Source: Myxococcaceae bacterium
GTDB lineage: Bacteria > Myxococcota > Myxococcia > Myxococcales > Myxococcaceae
DNA: 36,547 bases
Assembly: GCA_019694595.1 (NCBI GenBank)
Contig: JAIBBQ010000046.1
Location: forward strand, 1 to 36,547
Reading direction: 5' to 3'
Below the pieces are notes generated by a model, which was not told the DNA's origin, did no database searches, and saw only the letters and a list, made by a program, of their open reading frames with translations. Position 1 is the first letter of the stretch; every line of letters starts with the position of its first letter. Made by a program: the position numbers and the translations under genes. Positions 7,297-16,073 of this stretch are shown here, one piece after another.

Positions 7297-7888
7297 GCAT
7301 GTAGTGGCAGGTGTACCCGTTGGGGTGCTTCACCAGGTAGTCCTGGTGGTAGTCCTCGGCGGGGTACCAGGTCGACGCGGCGGTGATCTCCGTCACGATG
7401 GGCTTCTTCCACAGCCCCGAGGCCTGGACCTTGGCCTTCACCGCCTCGGCGGTCTTCTGCTGCTCGGGCGTGGTGAAGAAGATGGCCGAGCGGTACTGCG
7501 TGCCGGTGTCGTTGCCCTGGCGATTGAGCGTCGTCGGGTCGTGCATGCGGAAGAACCACTTCTCGAGCAGGTCCGCGTAGGCAAGCACCGTCGGGTCGAA
7601 GACCACCTTCACCGACTCCGCGTGGCCCGACGCGCTGTCGTGGGTGTCGTCGTACTTGGGGTTCTTGAGCCAGCCGCCGGTGTAGCCGGCCTCGGTGTCG
7701 AGCACCCCGGGGATCTTCCGCAGGAGGTCTTCCATGCCCCAGAAGCAGCCCCCGGCGAGAATGGCGGTTTCCTTGGTCGGCATCTTCTTCACCTGCTCCT
7801 TGGCGGGCGCCTTGGCGGGCGCGGCCTGCATGGGCGCGGGACTCTGCGCGACGGCGAACGTGGTCAGTGCGGCGAGGACGAGGGACAT
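7292..7888 (-). CDS. msrA: Exported peptide-methionine (S)-S-oxide reductase
   Basis: The 198-residue MsrA reduces methionine-S-sulfoxide in proteins. The catalytic motif G-G-C-F-W-G is present with Cys48. Further family signatures are E-A-G-Y-T-G-G, the A-x-G-H-A-E-S-V-x-V-x-F-D-P block, and Y-H-Q-D-Y-L near the C terminus. A late Cys in the terminal G-Y-T-C-H-Y-M-R may be a resolving residue. The ATG at 7886-7888 gives a signal peptide (cleavage near A-V-A) and an Ala/Pro/Lys-rich linker, so the enzyme is probably periplasmic. A longer start 18 codons upstream would bury the signal peptide. The gene lies convergent to the speD operon and divergent from the synthase, splitting the polyamine module. 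Confidence 0.93.
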   Translation of the reverse strand: MSLVLAALTTFAVAQSPAPMQAAPAKAPAKEQVKKMPTKETAILAGGCFWGMEDLLRKIPGVLDTEAGYTGGWLKNPKYDDTHDSASGHAESVKVVFDPTVLAYADLLEKWFFRMHDPTTLNRQGNDTGTQYRSAIFFTTPEQQKTAEAVKAKVQASGLWKKPIVTEITAASTWYPAEDYHQDYLVKHPNGYTCHYMR

Positions 7889-7971
7889 GTGGCCTCCGCA
7901 GCACTCTACGCGCCAGCCGGCATTCGGTTTCATCTGGCGCACCGCCTCCCGGGCGTGCTGAACCTCCGGGG

Positions 7972-9468
7972 GTGCAGCGCTCGCTCCTCTTCCTGACCGT
8001 GCTGGTCATCGCCACCTGCGGGCTGGTGTACGAGCTCCTGGTGGGAACGCTGGCGAGCTACCTGCTCGGCGACAGCGTCACCCAGTTCTCCACCGTCATC
8101 GGCGTGTACCTCTTCGCCATGGGCATCGGCTCGTGGCTCTCGCGCTTCGTGGAGAAGGGCCTCGCGCAGCGCTTCGTGGAGATCGAGCTCGCGGTGGCGC
8201 TGGTGGGCGGCCTGTCGGCGCCGCTGCTCTTCTTCACCTTCGCGTCGGGCGCGGCGTTCCGGCTCGCGCTCTACGGCGTGGTGCTCGCGGTGGGCACCCT
8301 GGTGGGCCTCGAGATCCCGCTGCTGATGCGGCTGCTCAAGGACCAGCTGGAGTTCAAGGAAGTCGTCGCCCGGGTGCTGACCTTCGACTACCTCGGCGCG
8401 CTCATCGCCTCGCTGCTCTTCCCCATCCTCCTGGTGCCCAAGCTCGGGCTGGTGCGCACCTCGTTCGTCTTCGGGCTGCTCAACGCGCTGGTGGGGCTGT
8501 GGAGCACCTGGCTCCTGGCGCCGCTGCTGGTGAACCCGGTGCGGCAGCGCATCAAGGCGGTGCTGGCGTGCGCGCTGCTCACCGTGGGCGCGGCGATGAG
8601 CGAGAAACTCACCTACTTCTTCGAGGAGCAGCTCTACAACGACGAGGTGGTGCTGGCGCACTCCACGCCGTACCAGCGGGTGGTGGTGACGCGCGGCCAC
8701 CGCGGCATGTCGCTCTTCCTGAACGGCAACCTGCAGTTCGCCGCGGTCGACGAGTACCGCTACCACGAGGCGCTGGTGCACCCGGCCTTCAAGGCGGCCA
8801 AGGCGCACGCCAAGGTGCTCATCCTCGGCGGGGGCGACGGCCTCGCGGTGCGCGAGGTGCAGCGCTGGAGCGACGTGGCGTCCATCACCCTGGTGGACCT
8901 CGACCCGTACATGACGAACCTGGCGAAGACGCTGGGCGAGCTCGCGGAGCTCAACCACCACAGCTTCGCCGACCCGCGCGTCACCATTCACAACGAGGAC
9001 GCGCTGCAGTTCCTCTCCGAGCGGGGCGAGCAGTACGACGTGGTGCTGGTCGACTTCCCCGACCCCAACAGCTTCTCGCTCGGCAAGCTCTACACGGCGC
9101 ACTTCTACGCGCTGCTGCGCAAGCACCTCGCGCCGGGCGGGGTGGCGGTGGTGCAGAGCACCTCGCCGCTCTTCGCGCGGCGGTCCTTCTGGTGCGTGGA
9201 CGCCACCCTCAAGGCGGCAGGTTTCACCACCCGGCCCTACCACGCGCTGGTGCCCAGCTTCGGCGAGTGGGGCTACGTGCTGGCGGCGGTGGGGCCCATC
9301 GAGGAGCACCACCCGCTGCCCGACGGCCTGCGCTTCCTGTCCGAGGACTCGCTCCCGGCGCTCTACAGCTTCCCGCCCGACATGGCGCCGCTCGAGGTGG
9401 AAGTGAATCGCCTCAACAACCAGGCCCTCGTTCGCTACTACGACGAGGAGTGGAAGCGCTGGAACTGA
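7972..9468 (+). CDS. Membrane-embedded spermidine/spermine synthase-like protein
   Basis: The 498-residue product has an N-terminal ~215-residue region of about seven membrane helices followed by a spermidine-synthase fold domain (PF01564). Synthase motifs are L-F-L-N-G-N-L-Q-F (Gln255), D-E-Y-R-Y-H-E (Asp260, Tyr264, His265), the nucleotide loop L-G-G-G-D-G (286-290), V-D-L-D-P (309-312) and V-L-V-D-F-P-D-P (Asp361, Asp364). Soluble spermidine synthases are ~280 residues and lack the membrane part. The reaction expected is aminopropyl transfer from decarboxylated AdoMet, the product of the nearby SpeD, to an amine. The acceptor is unknown and may not be putrescine. The GTG at 7972 was chosen because it starts the first helix; the upstream region has no better start. 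Confidence 0.88.
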   Translation: MQRSLLFLTVLVIATCGLVYELLVGTLASYLLGDSVTQFSTVIGVYLFAMGIGSWLSRFVEKGLAQRFVEIELAVALVGGLSAPLLFFTFASGAAFRLALYGVVLAVGTLVGLEIPLLMRLLKDQLEFKEVVARVLTFDYLGALIASLLFPILLVPKLGLVRTSFVFGLLNALVGLWSTWLLAPLLVNPVRQRIKAVLACALLTVGAAMSEKLTYFFEEQLYNDEVVLAHSTPYQRVVVTRGHRGMSLFLNGNLQFAAVDEYRYHEALVHPAFKAAKAHAKVLILGGGDGLAVREVQRWSDVASITLVDLDPYMTNLAKTLGELAELNHHSFADPRVTIHNEDALQFLSERGEQYDVVLVDFPDPNSFSLGKLYTAHFYALLRKHLAPGGVAVVQSTSPLFARRSFWCVDATLKAAGFTTRPYHALVPSFGEWGYVLAAVGPIEEHHPLPDGLRFLSEDSLPALYSFPPDMAPLEVEVNRLNNQALVRYYDEEWKRWN

Positions 9469-9490
9469 AGTCGCCGTAGACTCGCGGCCG

Positions 9491-10585
9491 TTGAAGCAAA
9501 CCCTGCTGATCAGCCTCCTCGCCGTCGCCGCGTGCGGCGCACCTTCGCCGGGCCGCGGCGATGCGGGCGTGGACGCGGGGGGCGACGCCGGCCCCGGTGA
9601 CGCAGGCCCCGACGTGCCGGACGCGAGCGTGGTGCCGTTCGTCTGGCCGTCGCTCGACGGCGGCTCGGCCTGCGTGGTGCCGGCGAACCCCACGCTGCTC
9701 AGCCAGACGTGTCTCTACCTCGACGTGAAGGCGCGCACGCTGCGCCCCGAGGTGGTGACGTACGAGCCGGCGCACGCGCTGTGGGCGGACCAGGCGGACA
9801 AGGACCGCTACGTGGTGCTCCCCGAGGGCGGGCGCATCGACACCAGCGACATGGACCACTGGCAGTTCCCGGTGGGCACGCTGTTCTTCAAGAACTTCGG
9901 GCTGGGCGGGAAGCTGCTGGAGACGCGCCTCCTTCGCCGCACCGGCCCCAAGGCCGGCGACTTCCAGCTGCTGGGCTTCGTGTGGCGCGCCGACGGCAGC
10001 GACGCCGACGTGTCCATCAACGGGCAGAACGACGTGCAGGGCACCGCGCACGACGTGCCGTCGCAGAAGACCTGCGGCAAGTGCCACGACGGCGAGCCGG
10101 GCAAGGTGCTGGGGTTCTCCGCCATCCAGCTCTCGCACCAGAAGGCGGGCCCCACGCTGCGCACGCTGGCTCCGAGCGGGAAGCTGACCGCGCCGCCGCC
10201 GCCGGGCGTCGACTACCCCGCGCCAGGCAACGCGACCGAGGCCGCGGCGCTCGGCTACCTGCACGCCAACTGCGGCCACTGCCACAACCCGCTGGGCGGC
10301 GAGGCGTACCTGCTGGTGGACCTCGAGCTGCGCCTCGCGGTGGCCGAGCGCACTCCGGCGGCGAGCGCGGCGGTGCAGACCGCGGTGGGGAAGAAGACGA
10401 GCGCGCTGCTCAACCGCCAGGCGCAGTACCGCATCACCAAGGGTCAGCCGGACCAGTCCGACCTCTACCTGCGCATGGGCCTGCGCAGCACGGCGTTCCC
10501 GCCCCCGCAGATGCCGCCGTACGCGAGCGAGGAGGTCGACCCCACCGGGCGCGCCGCCATCGCGGCGTGGATCAGCGCGCTCTGA
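9491..10585 (+). CDS. Diheme cytochrome c-like lipoprotein (SO2930/HNE_0200-type)
   Basis: The 364-residue product begins at a TTG and has a lipobox V-A-A-C (Cys15). An Asp/Gly/Ala-rich linker runs to about residue 45. Two heme-binding CxxCH motifs are visible: C-G-K-C-H (195-199) and C-G-H-C-H (261-265). The segment between linker and hemes (Y-E-P-A-H-A-L-W-A-D, L-P-E-G-G-R-I-D, F-P-V-G-T-L-F-F-K-N-F, L-E-T-R-L-L) fits the SO2930/HNE_0200 family of diheme proteins as I remember it. The protein is presumably an envelope electron carrier with an unknown partner. It begins 22 bases after the synthase gene and may be co-transcribed with it. It overlaps the convergent SET-domain gene by 14 bases at its end. 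Confidence 0.75.
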   Translation: MKQTLLISLLAVAACGAPSPGRGDAGVDAGGDAGPGDAGPDVPDASVVPFVWPSLDGGSACVVPANPTLLSQTCLYLDVKARTLRPEVVTYEPAHALWADQADKDRYVVLPEGGRIDTSDMDHWQFPVGTLFFKNFGLGGKLLETRLLRRTGPKAGDFQLLGFVWRADGSDADVSINGQNDVQGTAHDVPSQKTCGKCHDGEPGKVLGFSAIQLSHQKAGPTLRTLAPSGKLTAPPPPGVDYPAPGNATEAAALGYLHANCGHCHNPLGGEAYLLVDLELRLAVAERTPAASAAVQTAVGKKTSALLNRQAQYRITKGQPDQSDLYLRMGLRSTAFPPPQMPPYASEEVDPTGRAAIAAWISAL

Positions 10586-11000
10586 CGCGCTTCGCGGGCG
10601 GCTCCACCACCAGCAGCTTCCCGGTGCGCGCGTCGGGGACCTCGAGCGGGTCCAGGCAGTCGGGCACGAAGTTGTAGTTGAACGTCACCTCGGTGCCCGG
10701 GCGGATGCGCTTGATGGCCTTCACCACCAAGAGCCCGCGCGTGTGCTGGAAGTAGTAGCGCGCGTTCGGCGTGTACGAGTGGTTGTAGATGGCGCCGTAG
10801 CCCAGCGGCAGGCAGCGCTGATCCTCGTCTTCCCAGTGGAAGAGGTACGCGGCGAGGATCGTCTTCATCGCGGGCTGCACCTCGCGCGCGGCGAAGCGGA
10901 GCACCGGACAGCGCTCGATGACCTCGCCCGGAACGAACTCGCGCGTGGCGTAGACGCCGCGCCCCTTCCCCTTCGTCTGCCTGACCCTGAGCCCGTCCAT
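10572..11000 (-). CDS. SET-domain protein
   Basis: The 142-residue product is a small bacterial SET domain (PF00856). It shows G-R-G-V-Y-A-T near the start, L-G-Y-G-A-I-Y-N-H-S-Y-T-P-N-A-R in the centre (the N-H-S element of the AdoMet site) and G-T-E-V-T-F-N-Y-N-F with the conserved tyrosine. SET proteins are AdoMet-dependent lysine methyltransferases. Bacterial targets are largely unknown, and a ribosomal, DNA-associated or other substrate cannot be chosen here. I chose the ATG at 10998-11000; in-frame GTG (11021) and TTG (11024) starts would add seven or eight residues. Its 3' end overlaps that of the cytochrome-like gene. Confidence 0.8.
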   Translation of the reverse strand: MDGLRVRQTKGKGRGVYATREFVPGEVIERCPVLRFAAREVQPAMKTILAAYLFHWEDEDQRCLPLGYGAIYNHSYTPNARYYFQHTRGLLVVKAIKRIRPGTEVTFNYNFVPDCLDPLEVPDARTGKLLVVEPPAKRVRAR

Positions 11001-11091
11001 CGAGGGCCGCGCTTCGACCACCAAGCGCCCGGAGCGTCAATGCTCAACGCGCGCGTGAATGGGGTGACGCGAGGCCGGGACCAAGCGTCCC

Positions 11092-11883
11092 GTGGCGCGA
11101 CTCCACTCCCTCTTCCTCGCGGCGCTGACCCTGGGCACGAGCGCCCAGGCGTACGAGCTCAAGCACGACAGCGGCGGCCACCCGGTGCGCTGGCGCGAGA
11201 CGCTGGTCATCACCGTCGACGAGGCGACGCTGGCGCGGCTCGGGCCCGGCGCGACTTCCGCGCTCGACGCGGCGCTCGCCCAGCTGCAGACCGCCTGCAC
11301 GACGGTGACGCTGCGGCGCGAGACGGGCCGCCACCTGCGCATCTCCCACGAGGTCGACGACGAGCACCCGCGCGTCAACGCGGTGGTCGGCCTCGACGAC
11401 TGGCCGTACGACCCCAAGGCCCTCGCGGTGACCGTGGTGGCGAGCGACCCCACCACCCACGAGCTCGTCGACGCCGACGTCGCGCTCAACCTGCAGCACT
11501 TCCGCTTCGGCGTGCTGCCGCCCTCGGGCCCGCCCGCCGACCACTCGCTCGACGGCCTCGACGACGTGCAGAACACGCTGACCCACGAGCTCGGCCACGT
11601 GCTCGGCCTCGAGCACAACCCGCTCGACCAGGCCTCGGTGATGTTCCCCGGCACCAGCACCGGCGAGGTGCACAAGCGCACCCTCACCGCCGACGACCGC
11701 AAGGCGCTCGGGCTCCTCTACGACTGGCCCTTCGACCAGGGCTGGGGGCCAGGAGGCGCGGGGTGCTCCGCGGGCACCGGCGGTCCGGTGGGCCTCCTGC
11801 TCGCCATGCTCCTGTGGCTCGCGCGGCGGCCTAGAGTCCTCGCGCCATGGCCCTCACCGCCACGCTCTACGACTTCCAGATAG
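11092..11883 (+). CDS. Secreted zinc metalloprotease with MYXO-CTERM-like C terminus
   Basis: The 263-residue product starts with GTG and a signal peptide (cleavage near A-Q-A, residue ~20). The zincin motif H-E-L-G-H-V-L-G-L-E-H gives His165, Glu166, His169 and His175. A Met-turn candidate S-V-M-F-P-G is at Met184, as in matrixin/archaemetzincin-type proteases. Residues ~219-247 look like a MYXO-CTERM sorting tail: a Gly-rich stretch with G-A-G-C-S-A-G (Cys225), a hydrophobic helix and an Arg cluster (A-R-R-P-R). Such tails are thought to direct surface anchoring in myxobacteria. About 14 residues continue past the Arg cluster and overlap the YaeQ gene by 37 bases, which is unusual. Confidence 0.87.
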   Translation: MARLHSLFLAALTLGTSAQAYELKHDSGGHPVRWRETLVITVDEATLARLGPGATSALDAALAQLQTACTTVTLRRETGRHLRISHEVDDEHPRVNAVVGLDDWPYDPKALAVTVVASDPTTHELVDADVALNLQHFRFGVLPPSGPPADHSLDGLDDVQNTLTHELGHVLGLEHNPLDQASVMFPGTSTGEVHKRTLTADDRKALGLLYDWPFDQGWGPGGAGCSAGTGGPVGLLLAMLLWLARRPRVLAPWPSPPRSTTSR

Positions 11884-12401
11884 CCCTCTCCAACGTCGAC
11901 CGGCGCATCGAGCAGTCGCTGTCCTTCAAGGTGGCCCGCCACCCCTCGGAGACGATGGAGCGGCTGTGGCTGCGCGTGCTCGCCTACTGCTGGCAGTACG
12001 AGGAGCGGCTGGAGTTCGGCAAGGGCCTGTCGGACCCTGACGAGCCCGACCTGGCGACGAAGGACTACACGGGCCAGGTGACGCGGTGGATCCGCGTCGG
12101 CAAGCCCGAACCCGAGAAGATTCACCGCGCCATCGCGCAGAACTCGAGCGCCGCGGTGGTGGTGCTCTTCGAGTCGCCCGAGCGCCTGCAGACGTTCCTC
12201 GCCGAGGCCGCCGAGCAGAAGCTGAGCCGCGTCTCCAAGGCCCACCTCGCGGCGGTCGACCCCGGGCTCCTCGAGCGCCTCGCCGAGAAGGACGAGCGCC
12301 GCGCCAAGCTCACCCTCACCCTGGTCGGCGACCATTTCTACGTGGACCGCGACGGCGAGTCGCTCGACGGGCCGCTCACGCTGGGTCCTTCGCCCGGCTG
12401 A
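11847..12401 (+). CDS. YaeQ family protein
   Basis: The 184-residue product fits the YaeQ family (PF07152) over its full length. Signatures include M-A-L-T-A-T-L-Y-D-F-Q-I-A-L-S-x-V-D-R near the start, R-H-P-S-E-T-x-E-R-L-W-L-R-V-L-A-Y and W-I-R-V-G-K-P-E-P-E-K-I-H-R-A. YaeQ has a PD-(D/E)xK nuclease-like fold. Its physiological role is unsettled. Early E. coli work linked it to suppression of RfaH loss, which was later questioned. It is cytoplasmic, with no signal peptide. The ATG lies inside the 3' end of the metalloprotease frame, so the two are on one transcript or this gene has a promoter within its neighbour. Confidence 0.92.
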   Translation: MALTATLYDFQIALSNVDRRIEQSLSFKVARHPSETMERLWLRVLAYCWQYEERLEFGKGLSDPDEPDLATKDYTGQVTRWIRVGKPEPEKIHRAIAQNSSAAVVVLFESPERLQTFLAEAAEQKLSRVSKAHLAAVDPGLLERLAEKDERRAKLTLTLVGDHFYVDRDGESLDGPLTLGPSPG

Positions 12402-12412
12402 GGCTGCGCCTC
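12400..12412 (+). terminator. Short hairpin at the YaeQ stop
   Basis: GAGGC-TGC-GCCTC forms a five-base stem beginning in the TGA stop. There is no T-tract after it, so it is only a weak terminator candidate. The rest of the gap to 12555 shows no gene. Confidence 0.25.
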
Positions 12413-12555
12413 GAGCGCACCCGGGCTGTCCTCTGGCAGGAGACTGTCGAGCGCAGGCCACAGCATGCAGCGCGGCGGTGACACGCCGGCCGAGCCAAGC
12501 CAGCGAACTTCCCGCACCTCCCGCGGGCACATGGGTTGCTCAACCAGGGCGCGTC

Positions 12556-13701
12556 ATGCGCGCACCGCTCCTCGGCCTCCTCTGTGGACTCCTGCTCTCC
12601 TTCACCGGCTGTGGCCCCGAGGCTCTCGAGGAGCCCCTCGGCGAGAGCGCGCTCGACCTCGCGGCGGGGCAGCGGAAGGTCGCCCTCACCCCGGGCGCCG
12701 ACGACCACGCCGAGCTGGTGAAGCTCCTGCCGGTGGCGAGGAGCGAGGCGGCTGCGTCGCGGCACGTGGCGCTGCAGCTCACCCCCGCGCAGCTGCCCCA
12801 TCTCGCGCCGGGCGACCGCCTCACCGTCGCCGCCGAGGTGCAGGTCACCACCCGCTGCGACGTGGGCCAGGTCGCCCCCGGCTGCGACTACGACCCGCAC
12901 GTGAAGGCGCAGCTCATCCTCACCGGGGACCCCAACGGGAAGGACGCCAGCGGCCCCGGCGCGAAGGTGCTCGCCACCCAGAGCACCCAGTGCAGCAAGG
13001 CCGAGCACCACTGCATGTTCGTCTTCCGCCCGGGCCAGACGAGCACCGGCCTCGACCGGCTCCCGTGCATGGCGAACGACAGCTGCCGGGTGAACCTGGT
13101 GCTGTGGGCCTGGCACCCCGACGCGCGCAGCGACGGCCAGGACGAGGTGCTGGTGGGCGGCAACGACCACGACTTCCTGCAGAACCACAAGGTCGAAGGC
13201 GACGTGTCGCGGCTCATGGCGGTGCGCGAGCGCGGCGTGCGTGCGCAGGACCGCGACGTGCGCGAGACGAGCGGCAGCGGCACCATGAGCGTCAACACCA
13301 CCGCGCGCGCGGAGGTCGTCTACTCCCAGCGCCTCACCTCGAGCGGGCTCGAGCCGGGGGAGCAGTTCCTCATCGAAGCCGAAGTGCAGACCGACGTCGG
13401 GGGCCGGGTGCGCTTCTCCACCGAGCTGATGCTCGCGCCGGGGCCCGAGGACGCCGACGGCCGCGCGGTGGACGAGGTGACCCCCAAGCACCTCGGCGAG
13501 CAGAACGGCTTCAACTGCACCTCGCGCTGCACCACCCACAAGGTGGCCGTCTTCCGCGTCGACCGGCCGCTCTCCGGCTCGTGGTTCGTCAACGTGGTGG
13601 CCAAGAGCGAGGTCCCCGGCGGCGGCTCGACCTCGGTGCGCGTGAACAAGGCCGAAGGCTTCGTGCGCACCACGCGCTGGGGAGCGCAGCTGGCGAAGTA
13701 G
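12556..13701 (+). CDS. Uncharacterised lipoprotein
   Basis: The 381-residue product has a signal peptide with lipobox F-T-G-C (Cys19). The ATG at 12556 was chosen over an in-frame start 26 codons upstream because it opens the signal peptide. The mature part is probably beta-rich. It contains two similar halves in which phrases such as L-A/E-P-G-D/E-x-L/F-x-(V/I)-x-A-E-V-Q recur (near residues 90 and 260). Each half has Cys residues that could pair (C-D..G-C-D-Y, Q-C..H-H-C, P-C..S-C in the first half; N-C-T-S-R-C-T-T in the second). I do not recognise a family. It looks like a two-domain surface lipoprotein of unknown role. Confidence 0.75.
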   Translation: MRAPLLGLLCGLLLSFTGCGPEALEEPLGESALDLAAGQRKVALTPGADDHAELVKLLPVARSEAAASRHVALQLTPAQLPHLAPGDRLTVAAEVQVTTRCDVGQVAPGCDYDPHVKAQLILTGDPNGKDASGPGAKVLATQSTQCSKAEHHCMFVFRPGQTSTGLDRLPCMANDSCRVNLVLWAWHPDARSDGQDEVLVGGNDHDFLQNHKVEGDVSRLMAVRERGVRAQDRDVRETSGSGTMSVNTTARAEVVYSQRLTSSGLEPGEQFLIEAEVQTDVGGRVRFSTELMLAPGPEDADGRAVDEVTPKHLGEQNGFNCTSRCTTHKVAVFRVDRPLSGSWFVNVVAKSEVPGGGSTSVRVNKAEGFVRTTRWGAQLAK

Positions 13702-13702
13702 C

Positions 13703-13784
13703 GACGGTGGTGCATCGGGTGTCCACCGGCGGATCGCGACACCTCGGTCCTGCGTCTCGCGGCTTTCGATGCTCCACCGCCGTC
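13703..13784. repeat. Imperfect long inverted repeat after the lipoprotein gene
   Basis: Arms GACGGTGGTGCATCG (13703-13717) and CGATGCTCCACCGCCGTC (13767-13784) pair with one mismatch and one small insertion around a ~49-base loop. They start one base after the stop of the lipoprotein gene. The element could be a structured 3' end of the upstream transcript or part of the next gene's leader. No T-tract is present. Confidence 0.35.
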
Positions 13785-13842
13785 CTCGCCCGGGCGCAGC
13801 CTCGAGAGCGACGTGGGCGCCGGACTTGCAGAGCGCTCGCGC

Positions 13843-14379
13843 ATGTCGCCTCGACGCCTGCTGCTCCCCGTCGCGCTCCTCGGCCTGCTCACCGGCTGCT
13901 TTCTTCCCCTCCCTGGTCCCAAGGCGGTGAGCCAGCAGCCGCTCGGCGGCCCATGCACCGGCAACGGAGACTGCGCGGGGGGGCTGTCCTGCCTCCACTT
14001 CACCGCAGGGGCCGCGATCGGCGGAATTGCCCCCGACGGAGAGACCAGCAGCCTCTGCACCACGCGCTGCGGCGCGGCGGCCTGCCCGGCAGGAACGACG
14101 TGCCTGAGCCCCGACGGCCGGACCGATGGCGGGGTCGATGCGCTCTGCGTCCCCACCTGTGCGACGGCGGCCGACTGCCGCCACGGCGGGCGGGCCCAGG
14201 TCTGCGCTCAGGTCGCCGACGCGGGCCCTGCGGTGTGCCAGTTCGTCACCTGCAACCCCTACGTCGGCTACTCGTGCGGGCCGCCGAACTGCGGCTTCAG
14301 CTGCCCCACGGGCTTCCGCTGCGTCGAGCCGGTGCACCCGAACAGCTCCGAGCTCACCTTCTGCGAGAGCACGCCCTGA
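13843..14379 (+). CDS. Cys-rich lipoprotein
   Basis: The 178-residue product has a lipobox L-T-G-C (Cys19). The ATG at 13843 was chosen because it starts the signal peptide directly with basic residues. The mature part carries paired Cys motifs typical of small disulfide repeats in myxobacterial lipoproteins: G-P-C-T-G-N-G-D-C, C-T-T-R-C, C-P-A-G-T-T-C, C-V-P-T-C-A-T-A-A-D-C and C-G-P-P-N-C-G-F-S-C-P-T-G-F-R-C. It is probably surface-exposed. Function unknown. It runs convergently into the oxidoreductase gene with a 7-base gap in which the two stops form a small five-base inverted repeat. Confidence 0.78.
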   Translation: MSPRRLLLPVALLGLLTGCFLPLPGPKAVSQQPLGGPCTGNGDCAGGLSCLHFTAGAAIGGIAPDGETSSLCTTRCGAAACPAGTTCLSPDGRTDGGVDALCVPTCATAADCRHGGRAQVCAQVADAGPAVCQFVTCNPYVGYSCGPPNCGFSCPTGFRCVEPVHPNSSELTFCESTP

Positions 14380-14386
14380 GCTGCCG

Positions 14387-15484
<1,098 letters not shown>

Positions 15485-15520
15485 TCTAGCGGTTCGGCGC
15501 GGTCCGGCGACCCCGGAGCG

Positions 15521-16003
15521 TCAGGCCACCACTGCGCAGCCGCCGTGCGCCGCCGCGATGGCGTGGTAGCCGCCGAAGTGGAGCAGCGCGTTCTTGAGTT
15601 CCGCGGCGTCGTACGGAAACGGCTCCAGCCCCGAGACCACCACCTCGCCGCGGGCCGCCACCTCGCGCCGGAAGCGCTCCTGGGTGTCGTTCCACTGGTC
15701 GCGCAGCACGTTCACCAGGTCGGCCGAAGGCGGCTCCTCGACGAACACCCGCATCGCGCGGGCGATGGCGGTGCACTGCCCGGTGGTGAACTGGTGGCCC
15801 ACCTCCCAGAAGTCCTCCCGGGACAGCAGCGCCGGGTCGCGCTGGTCGGACGTCGCCACCACGCCGAGCCCGATGAGCGCCGTCACCAGCATCTCGAGCT
15901 CCACGTGCCGCAGCACGTAGTCGGCCGGGCGCGCCGGGTCCCGGGGTGGAAACCAGGCGGGCAGCGCCTCCGGGGTCCGCGTCATGCGCAGCGTGGTGGT
16001 CAT
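15521..16003 (-). CDS. Uncharacterised cytoplasmic protein
   Basis: The 160-residue product begins at an ATG (16001-16003) and has no signal peptide or membrane helix. The sequence is mainly helical, with conserved-looking aromatic/acidic stretches (F-W-E-V-G-H-Q-F-T-T-G-Q-C, D-Q-W-N-D-T-Q-E-R-F-R-R-E-V). It ends in a small Gly/Ala/Cys tail. I do not recognise a family. Codon use matches its neighbours. It is probably co-transcribed with the ketopantoate reductase-like gene downstream and diverges from the secreted protein at 16074. Confidence 0.65.
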   Translation of the reverse strand: MTTTLRMTRTPEALPAWFPPRDPARPADYVLRHVELEMLVTALIGLGVVATSDQRDPALLSREDFWEVGHQFTTGQCTAIARAMRVFVEEPPSADLVNVLRDQWNDTQERFRREVAARGEVVVSGLEPFPYDAAELKNALLHFGGYHAIAAAHGGCAVVA

Positions 16004-16073
16004 GGCGGGAGGCTCTACCAGACACCCGAGGATGCCGCTGTCCGCCACCGACGGGATGAGCGACGCTGCGCCC

